The translations under genes and the position numbers were made by a program. Source: Firmicutes bacterium CAG:341 (GTDB lineage Bacteria > Bacillota > Clostridia > Oscillospirales > Acutalibacteraceae). From it: a stretch of 64,000 nucleotides of DNA. The notes beneath the pieces were generated by a model that had not been told where the DNA came from, did not search any database, and saw only the letters and a program-made list of their open reading frames with translations. The stretch covers positions 1 to 64,000 of the forward strand of contig FR895318.1 of the NCBI GenBank assembly GCA_000434995.1, given 5' to 3'. Positions 29,027-35,618 of this stretch are shown here, one piece after another; the stretch's first letter is position 1; each line of letters begins with the position of its first letter.

Positions 29027-29341
29027 TTAGAGCTTGATTTCAATCTCAACGCCTGCTGGGAGCTCAAGACTTGTCAAAGCTTCAACAGTTTTGTTTGAAG
29101 GTCTGAGAATGTCGATGAGTCTTTTGTGTGTTCTTTGTTCGAATTGCTCACGGCTGTCCTTATACTTGTGAACAGCTCTGAGGATTGTTACCTTTTCAAT
29201 CTCTGTCGGAAGAGGGATAGGACCGCTAACCTGTGCGCCTGTTCTCTTTGCAGTGTCAACAATCTTCTCAGCAGCCTGATCAACTAAACTGTGATCATAG
29301 CCTTTAAGTCTGATTCGAATCTTCACTTTACTTGCTGCCAT
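29027..29341 (-). CDS. rpsJ: 30S ribosomal protein S10
   Basis: First gene of the cluster. The 104-aa protein ([37 protein letters not shown]) is also the NusE transcription factor that binds NusB/NusG in antitermination. It has a GGAGG site and is preceded by a leader of about 330 nt. Confidence 0.98.
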   Translation of the reverse strand: MAASKVKIRIRLKGYDHSLVDQAAEKIVDTAKRTGAQVSGPIPLPTEIEKVTILRAVHKYKDSREQFEQRTHKRLIDILRPSNKTVEALTSLELPAGVEIEIKL

Positions 29342-29418
29342 TTTATTTCCTCCCTGAAAAATTATGGTGCGAGTACCGATATTTCAACCACGCTTCCGTG
29401 TGTTTCAAACCTCTCTTT

Positions 29419-29449
29419 AAATAAAACCGAATGAAAAAACATCATTCGG
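29419..29449 (-). terminator. Terminator-like hairpin in the rpsJ leader (candidate attenuator)
   Basis: An 8-bp stem CCGAATGA/TCATTCGG (29427-29434 and 29442-29449) with a 7-nt loop is followed on the minus strand by TTTTATTT. It lies about 80 nt before the rpsJ ATG, inside the transcript, so it would stop the whole ribosomal operon unless blocked. Confidence 0.65.
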
Positions 29450-29672
29450 GCATAAGGAACGAATACACAGAAAATCTGCGTTCGCAAGTCACAGCTTGTA
29501 GTTTCCTATCGGTTCAGATGATTACAAATCATCTTCGTTTCGCCCGGTTTAAAATCGGACATACTCCGTATGAATTACCGTCGTGGGTTATGACGCAACC
29601 TCATACATCATCGCATATCTATGGTGAATCACTGATATATTATATATTTATATAATACACCCCGTTCACACG
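29447..29672 (-). promoter_or_regulatory. Structured 5' leader of the S10 ribosomal operon
   Basis: Predicted transcript starts near 29673, leaving a leader of about 330 nt. Seen on the minus strand: a closing helix CGGGC/GCCCG (29542-29546 with 29447-29451), a second helix AACGAA/TTCGTT (29534-29539 with 29458-29463), and inside them a 7-bp hairpin GATGATT/AATCATC (29527-29533 with 29517-29523), a TAG-GAAA-CTA hairpin, a CAAG/CTTG hairpin and a CAGA/TCTG hairpin. The closing helix uses three bases (29447-29449) that the terminator stem also needs, so the two folds compete. The structure is by eye. Confidence 0.6.
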
Positions 29673-29679
29673 CTCGTTT

Positions 29680-29708
29680 ATTATATATTATAAAGCCCTG
29701 CTTGTCAA
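29680..29708 (-). promoter_or_regulatory. Perfect-consensus promoter of the S10 operon
   Basis: Minus-strand -35 TTGACA (29703-29708) and -10 TATAAT (29680-29685) with a 17-bp spacer. This is the only promoter I can place for the 31-gene cluster. The rest of the 505-bp gene-free stretch 29342-29846 holds the leader and the terminator of the next gene. Confidence 0.85.
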
Positions 29709-29810
29709 CACTTTTTTTATATTTTTTTAATATTTTCCGATTTTTCTGAATTTTGTATATTTTAACAAAAACCAACGCAAAATTTCGTCAAAACTGCACA
29801 ATAAAAAAAT

Positions 29811-29836
29811 AAGGATCGCCCTAACTGACGATCCTT
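29811..29836 (-). terminator. Terminator after secreted protein copy 1
   Basis: An 8-bp stem AAGGATCG/CGATCCTT (29811-29818 and 29829-29836), 10-nt loop, followed on the minus strand by ATTTTTTTAT. Confidence 0.88.
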
Positions 29837-29846
29837 AAAATTATTC

Positions 29847-31037
29847 TTATTTACACTTAACGGTTTTTACATTTGACCATTTACCGTAAACTTTTCTGCC
29901 GTTTACATTTTTGTATGCACGCACTTTTACATAATACTTTCTGCCCTTTGTAAAGTTCTTGCCCACATATGAAGTTTTTTTACCGCCCTTTACAATCTTT
30001 TTAGCTGAAACTTTTTTGAAATTCTTATTTCTTGAATAATAAATTTGGTAACCGTTTGCACCTGATTTTTTATCCCAAGATGCTTTGATTGCATGTTTTT
30101 TTCTTGCGGAAGAAACAGATTTAAGGTTAACTTTGCCAAGCTTTTTAACAGCTTTATAATTTGTTGTATAAGAAGCACCGCACGAACAGGTATATACATC
30201 ATATCCCTGTGATGTGTATGTAGATTTTACTGTATAAGCATAGTTATAACTGTGCTGGTGTGGTGAATTGATTGAGAATGAATAGAAGCACGAGTAGACC
30301 TTTTCTATTTTTAAACAATAAGTCCCTGCATCAAGAGATACAGATTCGGACTTACTTGCTACGCCTGTCGAATCATTCTTGTATGCATACCATGTACCCG
30401 CAATTCTTTCACCTGTCATTGAATAAACAGAAAAGCAAATACCCTGATTTGCACTGATATTTATAATTTGCGTTCCGCTTGGCACTGTAAAAGAATAAAA
30501 ATCCACATCATCGTTAAATGCCAACATACCGTTATATGTTGTACCAAGTGAAATTGGGTTAGCATTTCCTATAATATTGTTATTAACATTTAAACTTTCA
30601 GGAAAGCTTTCATTTGCAGGGGTGAATGATGACGAAATTGTATAACTGCTATTATCGTAATTTCCGCCAACCTTAAAATAATAAGTTCCCGCTACTAAAT
30701 AGGCGTAACTTTCTAAATATGCTTTGCCTAAATTATAGTTATAATCAATATAATTATAATCAACGCTATCTTCAGTTGCATTTGATGGATAAATAGAAAC
30801 AGAATAACTTTCTGTACCTTCAGCAGTAAAATCAATCCTGCCTGACTGCGGTACATCAACTTTTAAAAAGTCAGTATTGTCATTAGAAGAGAAATAGCCC
30901 GTCGTTGTAGTGCCGAGCGTGTAACTCTTTGCTTTGGCTGTTGTGTCATAAGCGCCTGCATATGCAGTCAAATCGAAACCCACTACTGCCGTAAGCATAA
31001 TTATTGCCGACAGCAAAATACTTGTTAATTTTTTCAT
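29847..31037 (-). CDS. Secreted multidomain protein, copy 1 (PPC-like and Fn3-like domains)
   Basis: A 396-aa exported protein of unknown role. Signal peptide at residues 1-27 (MKKLTSILLSAIIMLTAVVG, cleavage after AYA); two PPC-like beta-sandwich regions (about 28-140 and 145-255, each with a DxDFxxxxVPxxG pattern); a short HQHSYNY...CSCGASY module (about 257-295) common in Ruminococcus secreted proteins; and an Fn3-like C-terminal domain (about 305-396, GANGYQIYYSRN and GRKYYVKVRAYK). I start at ATG 31037 next to GAGGT; the longer frame has no ribosome site. Its signal peptide and Fn3 domain are almost identical in DNA to copy 2 at 32769-33512. Likely controlled by the divergent XRE gene. 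Possible roles are carbohydrate or surface adhesion; inference only. Confidence 0.82.
   Translation of the reverse strand: MKKLTSILLSAIIMLTAVVGFDLTAYAGAYDTTAKAKSYTLGTTTTGYFSSNDNTDFLKVDVPQSGRIDFTAEGTESYSVSIYPSNATEDSVDYNYIDYNYNLGKAYLESYAYLVAGTYYFKVGGNYDNSSYTISSSFTPANESFPESLNVNNNIIGNANPISLGTTYNGMLAFNDDVDFYSFTVPSGTQIINISANQGICFSVYSMTGERIAGTWYAYKNDSTGVASKSESVSLDAGTYCLKIEKVYSCFYSFSINSPHQHSYNYAYTVKSTYTSQGYDVYTCSCGASYTTNYKAVKKLGKVNLKSVSSARKKHAIKASWDKKSGANGYQIYYSRNKNFKKVSAKKIVKGGKKTSYVGKNFTKGRKYYVKVRAYKNVNGRKVYGKWSNVKTVKCK
29875..30062 (-). repeat. 188-bp direct repeat, unit A (Fn3-like domain)
   Basis: Matches 32797-32984 with 5 differences in 188 bases by my count and no gap. It encodes most of the C-terminal Fn3-like domain. 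The partner lies in secreted protein copy 2. Confidence 0.9.
30970..31037 (-). repeat. 68-bp direct repeat, unit A (signal peptide)
   Basis: Matches 33445-33512 with one difference in 68 bases. It encodes the signal peptide of the two secreted proteins. The central parts between the two repeats have diverged. Confidence 0.9.
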
Positions 31038-31080
31038 ACTTTTACCTCTTTTTATATATTTTAGGACTGTGTCCGAATAA

Positions 31081-31109
31081 ATAATACACCACATTAGGTG
31101 TAATGTCAA
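31081..31109 (-). promoter_or_regulatory. Promoter of secreted protein copy 1
   Basis: Minus-strand -35 TTGACA (31104-31109), 17-bp spacer, -10 TATTAT (31081-31086). The spacer is filled by the palindrome ACACCACATTAGGTGT, so a bound repressor would exclude polymerase. Confidence 0.75.
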
Positions 31110-31128
31110 TACACTTAATGTGGTGTAT
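31084..31128. promoter_or_regulatory. Operator region of module 1: 19-bp inverted repeat
   Basis: Arms at 31084-31102 and 31110-31128 match with one mismatch across a 7-bp spacer. Each arm itself contains a 16-bp palindrome-like unit: ACACC-N6-GGTGT (31086-31101) and ACAC-N8-GTGT (31111-31126), 25 bp apart centre to centre. The region lies between the secreted gene and the XRE gene. A + strand promoter (ATGTCA, 17 bp, TATATT at 31126-31131) shares its -35 with the minus promoter. Confidence 0.7.
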
Positions 31129-31170
31129 ATTAAAATCAACCTTGTAAATATTATTACAAGGAGATTAGAT

Positions 31171-31380
31171 ATGAAATCATATAATGAAATAATCAGAGAA
31201 CTCAGAGAAGATAATGACAAAACACAAAAAGAAATTGCAGATTATCTGGGTACAACACAGCAAGTTTATTCCAGATACGAAAAAGGTGAAAACGAAATGC
31301 CGATAAGGCACATCATTTCACTTTGCAAATATTATAATGTCAGTTCAGATTATATATTAGGATTGACGAGTAAGTTATAA
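31171..31380 (+). CDS. Small XRE-family DNA-binding regulator, module 1
   Basis: A 69-aa single-domain helix-turn-helix protein. The five-helix fold is clear: LREDNDKTQKEIADYLG (helices 1-2), TTQQVYSRYEKGENEMP (recognition helix and turn), then YNVSSDYILGL. Start at ATG 31171 after AAGGAGA; the frame upstream to 31120 lacks a ribosome site. Divergent from secreted protein copy 1, with paired palindromes between. It is paralogous to the regulator at 33609. Its stop codon overlaps the end of the convergent spoIVB by 6 bp. Most likely a repressor of itself and the divergent gene; inference. Confidence 0.88.
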   Translation: MKSYNEIIRELREDNDKTQKEIADYLGTTQQVYSRYEKGENEMPIRHIISLCKYYNVSSDYILGLTSKL

Positions 31381-32574
31381 TTCATCAACCATATCCTGCG
31401 CAAATATCGCATAGCCTTTTTCCGGCGAATCCACTATAACATGTGTAAGTGCGCCCACAAGCTTTCCGTTTTGAATAATGGGCGAGCCGCTCATTCCCTG
31501 CACAATTCCGCCTGTTTTTTCAAGCAGGCGTTCATCTGTTATTTTAACCACCATATTTTTGCCTTTTTTATTTTCACGGTATGAAATGCGACTTATCTGT
31601 GCGTTATAAAACTTTGCCTTGCCGGAATCTATTGTGCAAAGGATTTGCACCGGCCCTCTCACAATTTCATTTGGCGAAGCTACTTCATATTCATAAGTGT
31701 TTTTCAGCGTGCAGGTATATTTACCGTAAATTCCGCTTTGGCAATTCTTTTTAAGCGTGCCTATTATATCATTTGTAAATTCACAGCAAAGCGAACCTGC
31801 TTCACCCGCTTTGCTTTTATAAATTTTGGTAACGGTTGCCCTAACGGCTTCACCGTCTAAAATCGGCATTATTTCGTTAGTATCAACATCCGTTATAGGA
31901 TGTCCTAAAGCCGAAACGGTATTATTTGATTTATCATAATAAGTTATTGTGCCTACACCTGCTGTGGAATCCCTAACCCACAAGCCAACCTTGTAGCACC
32001 CCTGGCTTGATGAATAAGCCGGCTTTAGCAAAAACTCTTTGTAATTACCGTTTCTTTTAACGGTAATTTTGTAATCTTTGCCGTTATTATCATTCAATAT
32101 ATCTGTAACAGAATCGGCAGAATATACTTTTTTACCGTTAATTTCTATAATAATATCGCCTTTTTCAAGTCCTGCTTCCTTTGCCGGATTGCACTTGCCC
32201 TTATCCGTTTCAACATCACGAATACCTACAATAATTACCCCGTCTGTATAAAGCTTAATTCCAAAGCTTTCACCGCTTACACTTACTTTTTTAGGCTTTG
32301 ATTGAATAATGCTTGTTGTTTTAACCGGGATAATACCCAAAAGCTTAATATCATTTTCAACGGGCGAAACCTTGCTGCTATTTTGGTAATCAACCTGGTA
32401 TAAAGAATTGTTTTCAACCGAATATACACTTTTATATTCAATTTTTTTAGTTGAATATGCTTCTATCTTATCCGGCAAAACAATATTTCCGAAAACTATA
32501 AATGAATAAATTATTATAAGGCATAACGCAAAAATTCCGTCAATAATACGAATGGCTTTTTTCATAATTTCCAT
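31375..32574 (-). CDS. spoIVB: SpoIVB-type serine peptidase (S55)
   Basis: In Bacillus this forespore peptidase is exported to the intermembrane space, where it cleaves SpoIVFA and so triggers pro-sigma-K processing. Here about 399 aa: one N-terminal membrane helix or uncleaved signal (IDGIFALCLIIIYSFIVF), a PDZ domain (AGLEKGDIIIEINGKKV) and the S55 peptidase domain with the catalytic His in ALGHPITD and Ser in QGMSGSPII. The start is uncertain: ATG 32574 and ATG 32565 are both possible, neither with an ideal ribosome site. Unlike the common position next to spo0A, it sits between two copies of a secreted-protein/XRE module. Confidence 0.9.
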   Translation of the reverse strand: MEIMKKAIRIIDGIFALCLIIIYSFIVFGNIVLPDKIEAYSTKKIEYKSVYSVENNSLYQVDYQNSSKVSPVENDIKLLGIIPVKTTSIIQSKPKKVSVSGESFGIKLYTDGVIIVGIRDVETDKGKCNPAKEAGLEKGDIIIEINGKKVYSADSVTDILNDNNGKDYKITVKRNGNYKEFLLKPAYSSSQGCYKVGLWVRDSTAGVGTITYYDKSNNTVSALGHPITDVDTNEIMPILDGEAVRATVTKIYKSKAGEAGSLCCEFTNDIIGTLKKNCQSGIYGKYTCTLKNTYEYEVASPNEIVRGPVQILCTIDSGKAKFYNAQISRISYRENKKGKNMVVKITDERLLEKTGGIVQGMSGSPIIQNGKLVGALTHVIVDSPEKGYAIFAQDMVDEL

Positions 32575-32652
32575 AGCCTTTCCGACTACAAGTAATTTTG
32601 AATACACGCCCTATTGCAGTCGGATAAGGCGTATAATGGAAATTTAGACATC

Positions 32653-32720
32653 TCAAAATTATGCAAAAGCAAATTTTGAGGTCAATATAATTTGTGATAG
32701 TGTAAACGAACACTATCACC
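32653..32720. repeat. Two hairpins between spoIVB and secreted protein copy 2
   Basis: Hairpin 1 is CTCAAAATT (32653-32661) with AATTTTGAG (32673-32681), capped by TGC-AAAA-GCA. Hairpin 2 is GTGATAGTG (32695-32703) with CACTATCAC (32712-32720), 8-nt loop. Neither has a T run on the minus strand, so they are not typical terminators for copy 2. On the minus strand TTGACC (32681-32686) followed after 18 bp by TAATTT could be a weak promoter for spoIVB. Role unresolved. Confidence 0.45.
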
Positions 32721-32768
32721 AAATATATTATTGACGGAATTTTAATAAGTATTTTTATTTAATACTAA

Positions 32769-33512
32769 TTATTTGCATTTAACACTTTTTACACTCGACC
32801 ATTTACCGTAAACTTTTTTACCGTTTACAATTTTGTATGCACGCACTTTTACATAATACTTTCTGCCCTTTGTAAAGTTCTTGCCCACATATGAAGTTTT
32901 TTTACCGCCCTTTACAATCTTTTTAGCTGAAAGTTTTTTGAAATTTTTATTTCTTGAATAATAAATTTGGTAACCGTTTGCACCATTAACACTATCCCAT
33001 TTTGCTTTTATCTTCGCACCTTTCTGCGCACTCAACTTCAAATTTAATGGCTTGGTTAATTTTTGCATATAGTTTACTGAAAAATAGTATGTCCCGCCAT
33101 AATTCAAATTAAAACCATCAATGCTGTAATTTGAAATTGAAATATAGTATATTCCTTTATTTAATGCAACCTCACTGTCAATTTTGTAGCAATCAAAAGC
33201 TCTGTTATAAATTCCCCTTAAATCATATATTTCCTTTCCGTCAGAATCATATATGTTGCAAAAAGATTTGTATACACTATCATATAAATCTAATTTTATT
33301 TTTGCATTACCAGTTTCAGGCATTACAAATTGGTAGAAGTTAAATTGTTTACCTAATTTACCTGATTGTAAAGTGTCACTATATTCGGTGTTTAGACTAA
33401 TCAGCTGAGCATCACTTGCTGATGTTCCTGCCGCATACGCTGCTAAATCGAAACCTACTACTGCCGTAAGCATAATTATTGCCGACAGCAAAATACTTGT
33501 TAATTTTTTCAT
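32769..33512 (-). CDS. Secreted protein, copy 2 (PPC-like and Fn3-like domains)
   Basis: A 247-aa exported protein. Signal peptide nearly identical to copy 1 (residues 1-27, cleavage near AYA), one PPC-like beta-sandwich (about 30-150, with FNFYQFVMPETG and LNKGIYYISIS), then an Fn3-like domain (about 157-247) that is 97 % identical to copy 1 at DNA level in the 188-bp repeat. It lacks the second PPC-like region and the HQHSY/CSCG module. Start follows GGAGG. Divergent from its own XRE regulator. Function unknown; probably surface or extracellular binding. Confidence 0.82.
   Translation of the reverse strand: MKKLTSILLSAIIMLTAVVGFDLAAYAAGTSASDAQLISLNTEYSDTLQSGKLGKQFNFYQFVMPETGNAKIKLDLYDSVYKSFCNIYDSDGKEIYDLRGIYNRAFDCYKIDSEVALNKGIYYISISNYSIDGFNLNYGGTYYFSVNYMQKLTKPLNLKLSAQKGAKIKAKWDSVNGANGYQIYYSRNKNFKKLSAKKIVKGGKKTSYVGKNFTKGRKYYVKVRAYKIVNGKKVYGKWSSVKSVKCK
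32797..32984 (-). repeat. 188-bp direct repeat, unit B (Fn3-like domain)
   Basis: Second copy of the repeat at 29875-30062, same orientation, 5 mismatches. The near-identity restricted to the two ends of the genes points to recent duplication or gene conversion. Confidence 0.9.
33445..33512 (-). repeat. 68-bp direct repeat, unit B (signal peptide)
   Basis: Second copy of the repeat at 30970-31037, one mismatch. Confidence 0.9.
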
Positions 33513-33534
33513 GCCTTTTTACCTCCTGCACTTT

Positions 33535-33586
33535 AGTAAATATTTTTACTAACTATATTATAGTAAATAAATTTACTTAGTATAAT
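33535..33586. promoter_or_regulatory. Operator and divergent promoters of module 2
   Basis: Two copies of the 16-bp palindrome AGTAAA-N4-TTTACT (33535-33550 and 33562-33577), 27 bp apart centre to centre, flank a 13-bp perfect palindrome ACTATA-T-TATAGT (33552-33564). Back-to-back promoters overlap almost fully: minus strand TTATAC (33580-33585), 17 bp, TATAAT (33557-33562); plus strand TTATAG (33558-33563), 17 bp, TATAAT (33581-33586). The -35 of each nearly coincides with the -10 of the other. Confidence 0.65.
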
Positions 33587-33608
33587 AATTGTAAAAGGAG
33601 GATTTGGT

Positions 33609-33821
33609 ATGAATTATTACAAAAGAATAAGAGATTTAAGAGAAGATAACGACAAAACTCAACAAGAAATTGCGGATTACCTTGAAACCTCGCAAACAAT
33701 GTACGCAAGATATGAGAGAGGTGCAAACGAACTTCCTATCAGGCACCTGATAAAGCTTGCAGATTACTACAATGTTAGCACCGACTATATACTTTGCAGA
33801 ACCGATAAAAAAAGCCTTTAG
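33609..33821 (+). CDS. Small XRE-family DNA-binding regulator, module 2
   Basis: A 70-aa single-domain helix-turn-helix protein paralogous to the one at 31171. The scaffold is kept (LREDNDKTQQEIADYLE, LPIRHLIKLADYYNVS, TDYIL), but the recognition helix reads TSQTMYARYERG instead of TTQQVYSRYEKG. This agrees with the different operator palindromes at the two loci. GGAGG ribosome site. Divergent from secreted protein copy 2. Confidence 0.88.
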   Translation: MNYYKRIRDLREDNDKTQQEIADYLETSQTMYARYERGANELPIRHLIKLADYYNVSTDYILCRTDKKSL

Positions 33822-33837
33822 TTGACACTTGAAAGTG

Positions 33838-33852
33838 AAAACCAAAGGTTTT
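33838..33852 (+). terminator. Terminator after XRE regulator 2
   Basis: Short stem AAAACC/GGTTTT (33838-33843 and 33847-33852) followed by ATTTTTTATTT. Weak stem but good T run. Confidence 0.55.
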
Positions 33853-33857
33853 ATTTT

Positions 33858-34337
33858 TTATTTATCTTCTTTTAATTGTTTTTTGAAAATCAAGCGAAAT
33901 ATGAAGCGTACTAACGGACCTGCATAAAAAAGCTGCCAGAAAAGAGCCATAGGAAAATTACGCACGCAAATTTGCAAAAAGTTAGGAACAATATGCGCCG
34001 CATCCTGAAATCCGAAAAGAATACTTGCAATAAAGCTCATAAGCGGACACATAAAAGCAACCGTAACACTTGAAATCATAACGGTAATTACGAAAGGATT
34101 TGTATTTTTTGGGTCAAAATGCTTAAAGGTCACCTTTTGGGAAAGCTTGCCCACAGCGAAAAATTCAAGCACAAAACCGACAGCACCCATAATAGGAAGC
34201 TCGTGCAATGCTAAAAGAAAAATATCGCTTGACATACCGCCTTTATCAAAGGCAATATTGTAGCAAACCATTGCATAAACCATAACGATTACCATTATGA
34301 TTGTAAAAATAAAATCTTGAAACTTTGTTTTTGGCAT
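33858..34337 (-). CDS. DUF2798-family membrane protein
   Basis: A 159-aa integral membrane protein with four hydrophobic helices (about residues 9-28, 42-64, 82-108 and 125-150). The start MPKTKFQDFIFTIIM and the layout match DUF2798 proteins, which are common in Firmicutes and have no established function. AGGAGA ribosome site. Monocistronic, convergent with XRE regulator 2. The 216-bp gap upstream holds AT-rich sequence and the pfkA terminator; I could not place a clear promoter. Confidence 0.75.
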   Translation of the reverse strand: MPKTKFQDFIFTIIMVIVMVYAMVCYNIAFDKGGMSSDIFLLALHELPIMGAVGFVLEFFAVGKLSQKVTFKHFDPKNTNPFVITVMISSVTVAFMCPLMSFIASILFGFQDAAHIVPNFLQICVRNFPMALFWQLFYAGPLVRFIFRLIFKKQLKEDK

Positions 34338-34486
34338 AAAAAAATCTCCTTAATAATAAATTCAACTCAAATAAAATGTGTTGTTCGTTATCATTACGGA
34401 GAATGTGCGTTTCCAATATTTACCTAATATTCAGTTGTTCAAATTGCGTTGATTATATCAAATCAAAATGCAAAAGTCAAGAAAAA

Positions 34487-34514
34487 AATCAGCCCTTGAA
34501 ATCAAGAGCTGATT
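34487..34514 (-). terminator. Terminator after pfkA
   Basis: AATCAGC (34487-34493) pairs with GCTGATT (34508-34514), extended by CTTGA/TCAAG across one mismatch, and is followed on the minus strand by TTTTTTC. It ends the hprK-pfkA operon. Confidence 0.88.
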
Positions 34515-34553
34515 ATCGGCAGAGCAAACCTGCCATACATTATTTTATAAGCG

Positions 34554-35519
34554 TTAGATTGAAACCTCGTGTGCTATATCATAGAGATTCATATCAATTG
34601 TCTTCTTCATATTAAGAGCTTCAAAAATATCGTAATCAACTACATCTTCTTTTTGAGCGGCTACAACACGGTTGCCGATATTGTTCATAAGAAGCTTAAC
34701 TGCATAGTTACCCATACGAGTAGCAAGAACTCTATCCTTTGCAGTAGGTGAACCGCCACGCTGAATATGGCCGAGAATACAAGCACGAGATTCAACGCCT
34801 GTTTTTGCTTCAATTTCTTTTGCAAGTTCCTGAACATCAACACCTACACCCTCGGCAACAATGATGATGAAGTGCTTTTTACCTGTTCTTTGAGTTTTTT
34901 CCATACGCTCAATAATATGCTCCTGAATATCATATTCGATTTCAGGAATAAGAATTGAAGTTGCACCGCAAGCAATACCTGCATTGAGTGCAAGGTAGCC
35001 GGCTTTTCTGCCCATTACTTCAACTACTGTACATCTGTCATGTGATTCACTTGTATCACGAACACGGTCAACCATTTCCATAATAGTATTAAGGCAGGTA
35101 TCATAACCGATTGTGTTATCACAGCAAGCAATATCATTATCAATAGTACCCGGAAGGCCTACGCAAGGAATACCCCTTTCACTAAGGTCTCTTGCACCAC
35201 GGAATGAACCGTCACCGCCGATAACTACAACACCTTCAATACCGTGTTCCTGGCAGGTACGAATAGCTTTTCTCATACCCTCTTCAGTAGCAAATTCAAC
35301 TGAACGGGCAGAATAAAGGATAGTACCGCCGCGATTGATAATATCAGATACACTTCTAAGGTCCATTTCAATGAAATCACCGTTGATAAGACCGTTGTAT
35401 CCACGGATTACACCATATACTTTAATTCCGTTTACGCAGGCTGTGCGCACAACTGCACGAATAGCTGCATTCATACCCGGTGCGTCGCCACCGCTTGTTA
35501 ATACCGCAATTGTTTTCAT
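34554..35519 (-). CDS. pfkA: ATP-dependent 6-phosphofructokinase
   Basis: Committed step of glycolysis, fructose-6-phosphate to fructose-1,6-bisphosphate. 321 aa, normal for the bacterial enzyme. Shown by the ATP loop TSGGDAPGMNAAIRAVV, the catalytic GTIDNDI, substrate residues in MGRKAGYLA and GHIQRGGSP. The allosteric-site Arg/Lys residues look present but were not checked one by one. Lies 99 bp after dnaE, a gene order widespread in Firmicutes, as last gene of a seven-gene unit. Confidence 0.97.
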   Translation of the reverse strand: MKTIAVLTSGGDAPGMNAAIRAVVRTACVNGIKVYGVIRGYNGLINGDFIEMDLRSVSDIINRGGTILYSARSVEFATEEGMRKAIRTCQEHGIEGVVVIGGDGSFRGARDLSERGIPCVGLPGTIDNDIACCDNTIGYDTCLNTIMEMVDRVRDTSESHDRCTVVEVMGRKAGYLALNAGIACGATSILIPEIEYDIQEHIIERMEKTQRTGKKHFIIIVAEGVGVDVQELAKEIEAKTGVESRACILGHIQRGGSPTAKDRVLATRMGNYAVKLLMNNIGNRVVAAQKEDVVDYDIFEALNMKKTIDMNLYDIAHEVSI

Positions 35520-35618
35520 AATTATGTCCTCCTATATATAATATAGCCTAAAATTTACTAACCATAATCTTCATTATTTTATATGTTTTGGCAAAAAAAG
35601 TCAAGTATTGTCGTTAAA

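Noticed and set aside
29431..29655. 74-codon + strand frame in the S10 leader region
   Set aside because: It covers the structured leader and promoter of the opposite strand and shows no coding features.
32560..32640. Sigma-G promoter for spoIVB (CATTATA with an upstream GCATA)
   Set aside because: The spacing is about 21 bp, outside the 17-18 bp known for sigma-G.
29847..33821. Toxin-antitoxin interpretation of the XRE/secreted-protein pairs
   Set aside because: The partner is a long exported protein with a signal peptide, and the genes are divergent, not co-operonic as in typical toxin-antitoxin loci.
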